Assembly (NCBI GenBank): GCA_964616175.1
Contig: CAZTUH010000009.1
Location: forward strand, 1-39,440
Length of the DNA stretch: 39,440 nucleotides
DNA from: CAZTUH01 sp964616175
GTDB lineage: Bacteria; Pseudomonadota; Gammaproteobacteria; Burkholderiales; Burkholderiaceae_B
Direction of reading: 5' to 3'
In this document: positions 1 through 9,113 of the stretch, piece by piece
Numbering within the stretch: the stretch's first letter is position 1
How the letters are laid out: every line of letters begins with the position of its first letter
Made by a program: the position numbers and the translations under genes
Notes under the pieces: generated by a model
Database searches by the model: none
Told to the model about the DNA's origin: nothing
Seen by the model: only the letters and a program-made list of their open reading frames with translations

Positions 1-421
1 TGTTGGGCCTGATAAGACTTTCATAGGTGGTATAATACTTCCTGGCATAAGAATGATGAAAAATTCCATTATCCATGGGACATCAGCATTACCGAAAGAT
101 GTAAAGGAATTATTTTATAGAAATGAAATAGTTTCATTTCCAAAAAATACAATTTCCGGTATTGTTTCTGGCATAGTGGCAGCTCAAATAGGGGCTTTAT
201 ATAGACAATGGATATTCACGAAAAACAGATATCAACAAATTCCAAAGGTGTGTGTGACAGGTGGAGGATGGTCTGAGATTGAACAAGGAGCATTAGAAAT
301 GCTAGAAGGATCAAGTGATCTCAATGAAAGTTTTAAACCAATTTATATGGATCGACCTATATTGGATGGTTTAGCATTATTAGTTAAAAGATATATTTTT
401 AATAATTTTTCTGAAAATTAG
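1..421 (+). CDS. coaX: Type III pantothenate kinase (CoaX), 3' part; 5' end outside window
   Basis: CoaX phosphorylates pantothenate, the first committed step of coenzyme A synthesis in the cytosol. The frame is open from base 2 and reads VGPDKTFIGGIILPGIRMM, then HGTSALPK; the GG-x-I-x-PG-x-x-M block is the conserved C-terminal half of type III kinases. Further on, VTGGGW sits where the family has its late VTGG motif. About 140 residues are present of a usual 250-270, so the start lies upstream of the window. In Bordetella this gene (baf) follows birA. The in-frame ATG at 53 is inside the domain and is not the start. The next gene, waaA, is convergent 64 bases away. Identification is from motifs only. 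Confidence 0.87.
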   Translation, partial: VGPDKTFIGGIILPGIRMMKNSIIHGTSALPKDVKELFYRNEIVSFPKNTISGIVSGIVAAQIGALYRQWIFTKNRYQQIPKVCVTGGGWSEIEQGALEMLEGSSDLNESFKPIYMDRPILDGLALLVKRYIFNNFSEN

Positions 422-485
422 AGATGAAAAATCGAAGACCAATTTTACAGTTATGCTTAACTCTCATTCTTTTCAACATAGAATA

Positions 486-1805
486 CTATGATCTATTCCA
501 TTTGTTGTAATAGCTTGTTATTGCTTGTATAGTTTTTCTTGTTGCTCCTTTGTGGTTATTAACCCATATTTCAGCAGAATTTTTCATCGAATCATATTCG
601 AAGTCATTTTCTAATAAATAAATAGCTTTTTCTAAAGCATCAATTGAGTTCTCTACTTTTAATGCAGCTCCAATTTTGATTGCACTTTTAGAAACTTCCT
701 GAAAATTGAAATTATAAGGTCCTAGGATAGTTGGAACCCCAAATTTACATGCTTCAATTAAATTATGTCCTCCCAATGGAAGAAAACTACCTCCTATAAC
801 TGCAATATCTGCTAGACCATAATAGAAAGACATTTCTCCGAATGTATTTCCTAATAAAATAGAAGTTTCCTTAGAAGGATAATGATTTTTTAAATCTGTT
901 CGACATTCAAATTTAATATTCGAATTCTTTAAAAGAAGGAATGTGGAAGAAAAACAGGATGAATGACGTGGAACTATGACATAGAAAAACTTCCTGTAAT
1001 TTTCGGATAAAATATTCATTTTTCGAATTGCATCCAAAAAAAGAATATTTTCACCTTCTCTTACGCATGAAAGAACAATAATTTTTTTTCTTAAATGATT
1101 TTTCCAATTCTTAGCTTGCTCAAGTAAGCATGATTTCATGGCATCTGAATCAAATTTCAAATTTCCAGTGATAAAAATGGAGCAAACACCTGCTTCTGTT
1201 AAACGATGGGCATCTTCTTTTGTCTGAGCTAGGACTAATGCCAGTGAATTATATGCCGTTTTTAATATGAAGTTCAACTGCTTCACTTTCCTTAAAGACC
1301 TTTCGGAAAGCCTAGCATTTGCAAGAAACATTGGAATTTTTTTTATCCTAGCCTCTGACAAGAGATTAGGCCATATTTCCCTTTCAGTTAGAATTCCAAA
1401 ACAAGGATTATAATATTCCAGAAAATTTCTCATAGATCTTGGAAAATCATAAGGAAACCATGCTTGAATAAGCTTGCCATTTTTTATATCCTTTTTAAAA
1501 AGGTTATATCCTTGTTCTTTTCCAGAAGGGGTTGTATTTGTCAATAAAATGAACCAACCTTCTCGAAGAAAGGAAGCTATTAAAGGAGCTATTGCCTTTG
1601 TTTCCCCTAAACTTGCAGCATGGATCCAAATTGGACGATTTTTTCTAAACAGATTATCTTGACACTTGTAACTTCCAAATCTTTCTCTTGAAAAATACTC
1701 CCAATCTTGATGCATTTTTCTAGCATATCGGTTCATTAAGATTAGTAGGAATGGAAAAAATATGTACAAAAGTACAGTATATGAGAAACGAAAAATTTTG
1801 TTCAT
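486..1805 (-). CDS. waaA: 3-deoxy-D-manno-octulosonic acid (Kdo) transferase WaaA/KdtA
   Basis: WaaA is an inner-membrane-anchored glycosyltransferase (GT-B fold) that moves Kdo from CMP-Kdo to lipid A precursor, the first step of the LPS inner core. The 439-residue product has a hydrophobic N-terminal anchor (about residues 7-26), then WIHAASLGET with the expected catalytic Glu near residue 68, LTEREIWPNLL (family form ETELWPN), and the C-terminal nucleotide-sugar site around GGSFLPLGGHNLIEA. Length is normal (about 425). A TTG lies one codon upstream, but the ATG at 1805 is preferred: it overlaps the waaC stop in a TGATG junction, implying translational coupling. waaC lies directly upstream in the same operon. 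Confidence 0.93.
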   Translation of the reverse strand: MNKIFRFSYTVLLYIFFPFLLILMNRYARKMHQDWEYFSRERFGSYKCQDNLFRKNRPIWIHAASLGETKAIAPLIASFLREGWFILLTNTTPSGKEQGYNLFKKDIKNGKLIQAWFPYDFPRSMRNFLEYYNPCFGILTEREIWPNLLSEARIKKIPMFLANARLSERSLRKVKQLNFILKTAYNSLALVLAQTKEDAHRLTEAGVCSIFITGNLKFDSDAMKSCLLEQAKNWKNHLRKKIIVLSCVREGENILFLDAIRKMNILSENYRKFFYVIVPRHSSCFSSTFLLLKNSNIKFECRTDLKNHYPSKETSILLGNTFGEMSFYYGLADIAVIGGSFLPLGGHNLIEACKFGVPTILGPYNFNFQEVSKSAIKIGAALKVENSIDALEKAIYLLENDFEYDSMKNSAEIWVNNHKGATRKTIQAITSYYNKWNRS

Positions 1806-2770
1806 CAACAGTATAATAAAATCATTTTTTTTACAGTAGAAATTACAGATTCTAATGAAGGAGGCGAATCTTGATTTCCTAAACTTGCGGTGAAATTTCT
1901 TCCAACAAGTCCAGTTCTAATAGAAGATGATCTACAATAAATTCCTAATGTTGGAAGACCCAAAGCTGCTGACAAATGTGTTAGCCCAGTATCCAGACCA
2001 ATCATAAATCTAGCACCTAAAATTAAATTTTTAATGGCAGAAAAATTTACCTTTGTTAAGATTTTTGAGTTACTTATACCTAGTGTTATGCATTCAGCAT
2101 AACGTTTTTCTTGTTCATTTCCAGCTAACAAAATTAGTTGATATCCTGAAAAATTAAGATATCTAACAACAGCTAACCAGCTTTCTTTAACCCAAAATTT
2201 TCTTCTTCGACTCGATGATGGCATTAGAACAATGTACATTTTTTCCTCTTTTTCTTTTTCTACAATCACATTCCCTAAGCCGAAATCAGCAGGTCCAGAA
2301 TACTGATATCCTAAGGCCATCGAAGCTAATAATCGATGCCTAGTTACTGCAGGTTTCCAAAATTCTACCCGATGTCGTTTATCATAAAAAAAAGAGGCTA
2401 TAGGTTCCCTAGCTGATTTCCAATTTAAACCATGGCGTTCCCCAATTGCTTGATTAGTCAGCCAGGCTGATTTGAGGAGACCTTGCATATCCAGTACAAA
2501 ATCGTAAGGATGCTCTTGAAAATAATTTGCCAAAGCACAACGTTCCATACGCACCTGATTTGACCACCAAGAATTTCTCCATCGTCGATGGGCTATACTT
2601 AAAACAGCATTAACTTTAGAGTGCCAACGAGGGATTTCTAAGAAATTTTCCTCTACTACCCAATCTATTTTAGACCCAGGCAAATGTTTTGCTATATCAG
2701 AAATAGCAGGAAATGCTTGGATTATATCTCCAAGCGAAGAAGTCCGCACAATAAGAATTCGACAAGCCAT
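1805..2770 (-). CDS. waaC: Lipopolysaccharide heptosyltransferase I (WaaC)
   Basis: WaaC adds the first L,D-heptose to Kdo2-lipid A on the cytoplasmic face of the inner membrane. The 321-residue product opens with RILIVRTSSLGDIIQAFPA, the typical ADP-heptose transferase start, followed by VDWVVEE-like, DMQGLLKSAW and a C-terminal GLDTGLTHLSAALGLPTLGIY block that forms the ADP-heptose pocket of family GT9. Length matches the family (about 320). Its TGA overlaps the waaA ATG, so the two core-LPS genes form one transcription unit. The next gene downstream of this unit is the convergent coaX. WaaF or WaaQ are GT9 relatives, but the N-terminal pattern and pairing with waaA favour WaaC. Confidence 0.9.
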   Translation of the reverse strand: MACRILIVRTSSLGDIIQAFPAISDIAKHLPGSKIDWVVEENFLEIPRWHSKVNAVLSIAHRRWRNSWWSNQVRMERCALANYFQEHPYDFVLDMQGLLKSAWLTNQAIGERHGLNWKSAREPIASFFYDKRHRVEFWKPAVTRHRLLASMALGYQYSGPADFGLGNVIVEKEKEEKMYIVLMPSSSRRRKFWVKESWLAVVRYLNFSGYQLILLAGNEQEKRYAECITLGISNSKILTKVNFSAIKNLILGARFMIGLDTGLTHLSAALGLPTLGIYCRSSSIRTGLVGRNFTASLGNQDSPPSLESVISTVKKMILLYC

Positions 2771-2825
2771 ATATCTTAAAAGATTAAGTTATCGTTTTAT
2801 ATGATTTACCTGATTTTTTTAAAAA

Positions 2826-4043
2826 TCAATAGTTGTTTGAGCTTCCTGTAAGTGCTACTATAATCCGGAACATTTTATAAGAAAAAGCATCCGCTAATCT
2901 ATGCAACATGTTTCTCTGACTGTGATTCTTTTGTTCTACAAAATACCCACCTTGTAAAATTTCCAATTCCAATCTTTGCCTCAAATTTGATACAAATTCA
3001 TTCCCCTCGACAATAACGTTCGCTTCTCTAGCTAACAAAAGACTAAATGGATCTAAATTAGATGATCCGACAAAAGCAATATTATCAATAACAGCAACTT
3101 TAGCATGCAGAATGCTGGGCATATATTCATAGATTTCTATCCCACTATGAAGCAACTTTCTATAAATTGCTCTTGTTGCCCTGTACTGTATTTTATATTC
3201 TGCTTTTCCTTGAAGAAGGAGTCGCACTCTAACCCCTCTATTTGCTGCGATAGTTAACTCTTTGATAAATTGTGCTCTAGGAAAGAAGTAAGCATTGGCA
3301 ATAATTATATCGGAGTTTGCATTCTTTATAGCATGCATGTATGCACGTTCAAATGTTTGACGGTACCGAATATTGTCGCGCAGGACTAGTGCTGCACGTT
3401 GACCTCCTAACTTTTTTGTTTGTTTATTAGAAGAATGACGGGGTTTCAAGAAACGCATATATCGCCATTCGGAATATTTGAAACGAAATTTCGTCCAATT
3501 GATTCCTAGCCATAGCCAATCTTGTGCATGAATAACATAAGAAACTAGTGGACCTCTTACCTTTACTGCAAAATCTAACTTTTGAATAGGTTTTTCATTG
3601 ACTTCGTCTGATTCATTGAAATCCTCGGCAATATTGATTCCACCAATAAAAGCTTCATCTGAGTCAATAACAGTTACTTTTCTATGCAACCTATGCAGTC
3701 GCCTGCGCGAAAGAATTAAATGCCTTAAGTATCGCGGTTCTGGGCGGTAAACACGACATTGAACACCCAGTGGAGATAAACGTTTATTAATTGCTTCAAT
3801 GGTTGATTGACATCCAAACCCATCTAAAACTATACGAATCTTGATTCCACGAGAAGCAGCATTCTCAAGACATTTTAGAACCATCAAACCTATTCTATCC
3901 AGATAAAATATATATGTTTCTAGATGAATAGAAACCTTTGCAGCATCAATTGCAGAACAAAGAGCTGAAAAAAATCTATCTTCATCCAACAAGGTTATTA
4001 TGTTTCCCCACGTCCAATCTAACTGCTCTATTCTTCCTTTCAC
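2826..4043 (-). CDS. clsB: Cardiolipin synthase, ClsB-type phospholipase D family
   Basis: Cardiolipin synthases join phosphatidyl groups to make the dianionic lipid cardiolipin at the inner membrane. The 405-residue protein has two complete HKD (HxKx4D) motifs: H120/K122/D127 in a block ending AFIGGIN, and H313/K315/D320 in a block ending FVGSSNLDP. It lacks the two N-terminal membrane spans of ClsA, so it resembles ClsB (YbhO, about 413 residues). The start is GTG at 4043, reading VKGRIEQLDW, with a weak AAGTGA about 8 bases upstream; no in-frame ATG precedes the domain. It stands 55 bases upstream of waaC on the same strand, so co-transcription with the LPS genes is possible. ClsC is the alternative subtype. 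Confidence 0.85.
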   Translation of the reverse strand: MKGRIEQLDWTWGNIITLLDEDRFFSALCSAIDAAKVSIHLETYIFYLDRIGLMVLKCLENAASRGIKIRIVLDGFGCQSTIEAINKRLSPLGVQCRVYRPEPRYLRHLILSRRRLHRLHRKVTVIDSDEAFIGGINIAEDFNESDEVNEKPIQKLDFAVKVRGPLVSYVIHAQDWLWLGINWTKFRFKYSEWRYMRFLKPRHSSNKQTKKLGGQRAALVLRDNIRYRQTFERAYMHAIKNANSDIIIANAYFFPRAQFIKELTIAANRGVRVRLLLQGKAEYKIQYRATRAIYRKLLHSGIEIYEYMPSILHAKVAVIDNIAFVGSSNLDPFSLLLAREANVIVEGNEFVSNLRQRLELEILQGGYFVEQKNHSQRNMLHRLADAFSYKMFRIIVALTGSSNNY

Positions 4044-4180
4044 AATAATATCACTTCAACTAACGATCTATACAACAAAAAAAATTAAAAAGTTTTGAAT
4101 TTTAAATTAACAAATACATGCGCGTTTCTGCTCTTAGAGTCATCTTCCAAAAAAAAAACCAGGGAATTAAATGGTAAATA

Positions 4181-5977
4181 TTACAATAACTGATCATAAA
4201 AAGTATCTTGCACACGAATATGCAGTTCATCTAATTGTTCTTTATCAATTTGAGAAGGAGCTTGCGTTAACAAACATTGAGTTCGTTGTGTTTTTGGAAA
4301 AGCAATAACATCCCTAATTGATTCTGCTGAAAGCAGCATTGCAGCAATTCTATCGAGTCCAAAAGCAATACCTCCATGGGGGGGGGCTCCATATTTCAAT
4401 GCATCTAACAGGAAACCAAACTTTTCTCTTGATTGAGAGTTTTCTATTCCCAATGCTCGAAAAACTTTCTTCTGAATATCTTCACGATGAATCCTAACTG
4501 ATCCTCCTCCAATTTCACAACCATTCAAAACCATATCATAAGCCTTTGCAAAAACCCTGCCTGGATTTGTTTCCAAATAATCTTCATCTCCATCTTTTGG
4601 ACTTGTAAAAGGATGATGAGCTGGAACATATCTTTCACTTTCCTCGTCATAATCAAACATTGGAAAGTCAACTACCCATACAGGTCTCCAACCTTCCGAT
4701 AATAGCCCAGAAGATCTTCCAAATTCTGAATGTCCTATCTTAATTCGCAAAAAACCAATTGAATCATTAACTATTTTAGCCTTATCTGCCCCGAAGAAGA
4801 TAATATCATTGTTTTGAACTCTTGTAAGATCTATCAATCTAGAAATAAAATGATCACTTAAACCTTTAACAATTGGGGATTGCAATCCAAAACGGCCATT
4901 ACTAGCATTAATAACCTTAATATAAGCTAAACCCTTTGCGCCATAGATCTTAACAAATTTCGAATATGAATCAATTTCAGTTCGAGAAATATTAGCTCCT
5001 CCAGGAACACGAAGAGCAACAACACGACCTCCAGGAAGATTAGCTGCGTTAGAAAAAACTTTGAGTTCAGCTGATTTTGAAATTTCTGTTATATCTGTAA
5101 ATTCCAAATTTATTCTCAAATCAGGAGTATCAGAACCATATCGGTAAATAGATTCCGACCAAGAAATTACAGGGAATGGAATTGGCAGATCAATTTTTTT
5201 AACTTCTTTAAATATATGGGAAATCATTTGCCCAAAAATTTCTCGAATTTCGATTTCAGATAAAAAGGAAGTTTCACAATCAATTTGTGTAAATTCTGGT
5301 TGCCGGTCAGCTCTTAAATCTTCATCTCGAAAACATTTAATAATTTGATAATATCGATCAAATCCAGCAATCATAAGCATTTGTTTAAAGAGTTGTGGAG
5401 ATTGAGGCAATGCAAAAAACTTACCACTATTAATACGCGATGGAACTAAGTAATCTCGAGCACCTTCTGGAGTACTTTTAGTTAACATAGGGGTTTCAAT
5501 ATCAATAAATCCTAAATTATCCAAAAATTTCCTTATTTCCATTGCTATGCGATAACGAATTAGTAAGTTTCTCTGCATTTTTGGTCTTCTCAAGTCCAAT
5601 ATTCTGTGAGTTAGTCTTGTTGTTTCTGATAAGTTATCATCATCTAGTTGAAATGGAAGAACAACAGATTCATTTAAGACTTCTATTTCTTTACATAAAA
5701 TTTCTATTTCACCCGATCTAAGTTCATTATTGAAAGCACTTGCAGGACGTTGACGCATTAGCCCTGAAATTCTTAAACAATACTCATTCCGAACATGCTC
5801 GGCATCAAAAAAAGATTTTTCTTCAGGATTGAAAACAACCTGAATTAATCCTGTACGATCGCGCAAATCAATAAAAATTACTCCGCCATGATCGCGACGG
5901 CTATTAACCCATCCACATAAAGAAATAACACGACCTAAATGCTTGTAACCAAGCTCTCCAATGTAGCAGGTACGCAT
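4181..5977 (-). CDS. aspS: Aspartyl-tRNA synthetase (likely non-discriminating)
   Basis: AspRS charges tRNA-Asp with aspartate. The 598-residue protein has the N-terminal OB anticodon domain (residues about 1-105), class II motif 2 (FRDEDLRADRQPEFTQID), the bacterial GAD insertion, and motif 3 (GGIAFGLDRIAAMLL). Length is normal. The anticodon domain reads RRDHGGVIFIDLRD with His at residue 30; published work on the Pseudomonas enzyme ties His at this place to a non-discriminating AspRS that also makes Asp-tRNA-Asn for GatCAB. Whether that holds here depends on gatCAB and asnS, which lie outside the window. A run of nine C on the coding strand (4378-4386) encodes part of APPHGG. Start ATG at 5977. 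Confidence 0.96.
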   Translation of the reverse strand: MRTCYIGELGYKHLGRVISLCGWVNSRRDHGGVIFIDLRDRTGLIQVVFNPEEKSFFDAEHVRNEYCLRISGLMRQRPASAFNNELRSGEIEILCKEIEVLNESVVLPFQLDDDNLSETTRLTHRILDLRRPKMQRNLLIRYRIAMEIRKFLDNLGFIDIETPMLTKSTPEGARDYLVPSRINSGKFFALPQSPQLFKQMLMIAGFDRYYQIIKCFRDEDLRADRQPEFTQIDCETSFLSEIEIREIFGQMISHIFKEVKKIDLPIPFPVISWSESIYRYGSDTPDLRINLEFTDITEISKSAELKVFSNAANLPGGRVVALRVPGGANISRTEIDSYSKFVKIYGAKGLAYIKVINASNGRFGLQSPIVKGLSDHFISRLIDLTRVQNNDIIFFGADKAKIVNDSIGFLRIKIGHSEFGRSSGLLSEGWRPVWVVDFPMFDYDEESERYVPAHHPFTSPKDGDEDYLETNPGRVFAKAYDMVLNGCEIGGGSVRIHREDIQKKVFRALGIENSQSREKFGFLLDALKYGAPPHGGIAFGLDRIAAMLLSAESIRDVIAFPKTQRTQCLLTQAPSQIDKEQLDELHIRVQDTFYDQLL

Positions 5978-6055
5978 AAAAAATCCCTCATCAGTTTTAT
6001 GAAAAGAAGAATTTCAGTAATTGTTAACAAAAAATCAAAAATTCTTCACGAAAGA

Positions 6056-6088
6056 AATCCACGTACTCTTACAGCAAGAACGTGGATT
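6056..6088 (-). terminator. Inverted repeat, probable terminator of the antiporter gene
   Basis: A perfect 9-bp stem (AATCCACGT at 6056-6064 and ACGTGGATT at 6080-6088) encloses a 15-base loop. On the minus strand it lies 57 bases past the antiporter stop and is followed by a T-rich stretch (TTTTTGATTTTTT within about 30 bases), which fits a weak Rho-independent terminator. It also lies about 80 bases ahead of the aspS start, so a role in the aspS leader or as an operator cannot be excluded. Confidence 0.5.
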
Positions 6089-6144
6089 GACGATTAAAAT
6101 GCTTATATTTCGTTCCTGATTCTTTTATCAAAACATATTCGAAC

Positions 6145-7437
6145 TCATATTGGAACCAAAAGCATTAAAGCAGCTATTAAAGTCGGAAATAAACTGCATA
6201 TAAATAAACGAAAAGCAGAGATGCTTTTGCTTGGAAAATGGGCTTTCAATATAGAAAGACCTGCAGGATTAGGAGCATTGGCTATGATTGTAAGTCCTCC
6301 ACCAGTTACAGATCCGGCAACTAGCATATAACGCCAATCTAGGCTAGTCCCATCTACTAGAGAACCGAGATAGGTAAGGGCTGCATTATCAATAATACTG
6401 GTAAGAAAAGTAACACCTAAAAATAAAAACATTGGTTCTAATTTTTCGAGAAATCCTTGCAACCACCACTTTTGCATTCCACCAAGCACTATTAAACCAG
6501 CTAGAAAAAAAGCAACCATAAGACTTTCTTTAATAATTAAAGGGGTTTGATATTGCTTATAAGCTTCTGTAAAACCAACAAATAAAATGAGTAATCCCAT
6601 AAATATTGGAGGATACTTAGAACTCATTATGACTCCAGCCAAAAATAGAAGATGGAAAATAATAACAAACGGTGGAATATCTTGATCGGTTTCATCAACC
6701 TTGAGTTTTGAAGATGACTTAAAGATTGCAAATTCTGATTTTTTCTTTAGGGAGAAACTGAATATAAAAGTCAGTATTGCAGCATTCAAAAAAACTGCAA
6801 CGGCAGCCTTCCATCCAAAGTTGGAAATCATAAAACTTGTTTTCCAAGAAAAAACATCTGCAACCATTAATACAGCAGGAGCGGCATAGGATGTTAGCAC
6901 CCCTCCAATAGAAATATTTACAAATAGGACCGCAACAATCAGATACTTGAAATTTAGCTCCTTATTTTCATCAAGGTAGAAATTGTGCAAGAAAAAAGCA
7001 GCTAATGTCATGGCAGCTGGCTCAGTAATTAATGAACCACTTAGCGGAATTAAGGACATAATTATAAAGAATTTTGCTAGATCTATCTTAATCGGCAAAA
7101 ATCTAGCTATGAAATGAACTAATTTCTTGGAAAATTCAAAAATTGGTTGACTAGCTGCAATGATCATTATTGCAAATACGAACATAGGTTCTGTGAATTT
7201 TTGGGAATTGATATATTGAATTGTATTTTCCAAACCTTCTGTCAAACAAAGGAAAATAATTAAAACTAAGGACCATATCCCAAATGTAACTTCAATCTCG
7301 GATAGCCAATACCAAAAACCAGAATGAATTCCCCCTCGCATTGAAAGCCGAGAAAAAAATGATACGGAAAACGTATGAATTACTGCAAGTGAAAACAGCA
7401 AAGTAGCTAAGACTTCAATCCTGAAAATGGCTTTCAT
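6145..7437 (-). CDS. Putative Na+/H+ antiporter, multi-pass membrane protein
   Basis: The 430-residue product is almost entirely hydrophobic, with about eleven predicted membrane spans by eye. The pattern resembles the putative Na+/H+ antiporter family (Pfam Na_H_antiport_3) of the ion-transporter superfamily: an N-terminal segment with SMRGGIHSGFWYWLSEIEVTFG, a central LIPLSGSLITEPAAMTLAAFF hairpin, and a C-terminal TSIIDNAALTYLGSLV plus GGGLTIIANAPNPAG, which look like the paired re-entrant hairpins of this superfamily. The charged residues (D in IIDNA, E in TEPAA) are candidates for ion binding. It stands alone between aspS and a 433-base divergent spacer. Its ion specificity is not shown by the sequence; other transporters of the superfamily remain possible. 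Confidence 0.6.
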   Translation of the reverse strand: MKAIFRIEVLATLLFSLAVIHTFSVSFFSRLSMRGGIHSGFWYWLSEIEVTFGIWSLVLIIFLCLTEGLENTIQYINSQKFTEPMFVFAIMIIAASQPIFEFSKKLVHFIARFLPIKIDLAKFFIIMSLIPLSGSLITEPAAMTLAAFFLHNFYLDENKELNFKYLIVAVLFVNISIGGVLTSYAAPAVLMVADVFSWKTSFMISNFGWKAAVAVFLNAAILTFIFSFSLKKKSEFAIFKSSSKLKVDETDQDIPPFVIIFHLLFLAGVIMSSKYPPIFMGLLILFVGFTEAYKQYQTPLIIKESLMVAFFLAGLIVLGGMQKWWLQGFLEKLEPMFLFLGVTFLTSIIDNAALTYLGSLVDGTSLDWRYMLVAGSVTGGGLTIIANAPNPAGLSILKAHFPSKSISAFRLFICSLFPTLIAALMLLVPI

Positions 7438-7870
7438 TTCTTGTGAATTTTTCTGAATTTCATATAAATTTATTTAGAAAATGAATAACTATTAAAACTT
7501 ATTAAAAATCTATTGTTTACTATATTTTATGGAAATATCATAATCAAAGTTTTTTAGGAAAAAAAACTACATGTACTAACAACGTTTAAAAGAATTCCAA
7601 ATTTAATTTTATTTATTTCCTTCTGAGAAAACTCGTTAGAAGAATTAGGCTTATGTTTAACTAAACTAATTCATTTTTTAGAGTCAATCTCATGGAAAAT
7701 GAATCTTTATTTCCAATAAGAGTAAAGATATACATAGATTTCCTCATTTATTAGAACAATTAAAATTGAAAAAGAATTTTTTAAAGAATTCAGTTTTTCA
7801 TTTCTAATAACTTAACATTCTAAGGTTTAAAAATCATTGGAATAAAAGTTATATATTTCTGAAAATTTAC
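7438..7870. other. AT-rich divergent intergenic spacer without recognisable gene
   Basis: This 433-base stretch separates two divergent genes (antiporter on minus, aminotransferase on plus) and must hold both promoters. It is extremely A+T rich with stop codons in all frames. I could not pick out a convincing -35/-10 pair from the many TATAAT-like strings. No tRNA cloverleaf, long repeat or recognisable gene remnant was seen. It may be the eroded site of a lost gene. Confidence 0.6.
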
Positions 7871-9073
7871 ATGGATAAATTTGAAACAACTAGATTTAAT
7901 TTTGCAAACCGAACTCGGAGATTAAAAAATTCTGCAATACGTGCAATCTTAAAAGTTACTGAGAATCCGGAAACTATCTCATTTGCAGGTGGATTACCTG
8001 CTCCCAGTTGTTTTCCAGTTGAGAATGTACGTTCGGCATTTAATGAAGTCTTATTAGAACATGGTCAAGCCGCACTACAGTATAGCTGTACAGAAGGATA
8101 TTATCCATTGCGTCAATGGATTTCTGAACATCTCGATCCATTTTATAACAATGTTAATGCTGATACAATTCTCATTGTTTCTGGTTCTCAACAAGCACTT
8201 GATCTCTTAAGCAAAATTTTCATTGACGAAGACAGCAGCATCCTTATTGAGAATCCAAGTTATATTGGGGCATTACAATCTTTTAATCTTTACAATCCGA
8301 ATTATGTTCCTATTACAACTCATAGTAACAAAATCCTTCCTAAATTTTTCAATTCTAAATTATTAGAAAATGCACGGTTTTTGTATATTCTACCTAATTT
8401 TCAAAATCCTACAGGCCGAACATTAGATATTCCTAAAAGGATAAATTTATTAAAATTTTCGAAACATTTTAATCTTCCAATTATTGAAGATGATCCATAC
8501 GGAGATCTTCGCTATACGGGGAATCCAAAACCTAGTTTATTTTCTTTATCAAAAAAATATGGAGGAACTGTTATAAGGCTTGGATCCTTTTCAAAGATTC
8601 TAGCTCCTGGATTGCGTTTGGGTTACATAGCTGCAAATGAAAAAATTATTAACAAGCTTGTACAAGCTAAGCAAGCAACTGATCTAAATACATCAACATT
8701 AACTCAAATGGCTGTATACAAAATTTTGAAGACAGGATTTCTAGAAAAACATCTTGCAAATGTACGGAAAGTCTACCGGGAGCAAAGCCTTCACATGTTA
8801 GAAGCGTTGAATATGAATTTTCCAAAAGAGGTTAAATGGACAAAACCAGAAGGGGGTATGTTTATATGGGTCACTTTACCAAAAACAATAAACAGCAATA
8901 TGCTACTTAAAAAGGCTATTGAAAAGAATGTTACTTTTGTTCCTGGAGAATCTTTTTACTCTGGACAAGCTTTATCAAATACTTTTCGGTTGAGTTTTTC
9001 TACTGCTTCTAAGGAAGATATCTACAAAGGAATTTCAATACTTGGAAATCTTCTCAAAGAAGAAAAAGTTTAA
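7871..9073 (+). CDS. PLP-dependent class I/II aminotransferase (2-aminoadipate/aromatic type)
   Basis: A 400-residue fold type I PLP enzyme that transfers amino groups between an amino acid and a 2-oxo acid in the cytosol. Visible marks are ISFAGGLPAPSCFP near residue 37, YSCTEGYYPLRQWI, VSGSQQALDLLSKIF, NFQNPTGRT, the cofactor-binding EDDPYGDLRY, and the Schiff-base lysine in RLGSFSKILAPGLRLGYI. This pattern is that of the LysN / MocR-like aminotransferase group, often annotated 2-aminoadipate transaminase, many members of which have broad aromatic or branched-chain specificity. Start ATG at 7871. ubiA follows after 40 bases on the same strand. In a reduced genome it may serve as a general transaminase; the substrate cannot be read from sequence. 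Confidence 0.85.
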   Translation: MDKFETTRFNFANRTRRLKNSAIRAILKVTENPETISFAGGLPAPSCFPVENVRSAFNEVLLEHGQAALQYSCTEGYYPLRQWISEHLDPFYNNVNADTILIVSGSQQALDLLSKIFIDEDSSILIENPSYIGALQSFNLYNPNYVPITTHSNKILPKFFNSKLLENARFLYILPNFQNPTGRTLDIPKRINLLKFSKHFNLPIIEDDPYGDLRYTGNPKPSLFSLSKKYGGTVIRLGSFSKILAPGLRLGYIAANEKIINKLVQAKQATDLNTSTLTQMAVYKILKTGFLEKHLANVRKVYREQSLHMLEALNMNFPKEVKWTKPEGGMFIWVTLPKTINSNMLLKKAIEKNVTFVPGESFYSGQALSNTFRLSFSTASKEDIYKGISILGNLLKEEKV

Positions 9074-9113
9074 TCATATTTCTATCTTTTTAATTGTTAA
9101 TTAAATTTAAAAA

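Noticed and set aside
7438..7870. Possible tRNA or small RNA in the long divergent spacer
   Set aside because: No cloverleaf arms, GTTC-like loop or stable hairpin was found; only AT-rich low-complexity sequence.
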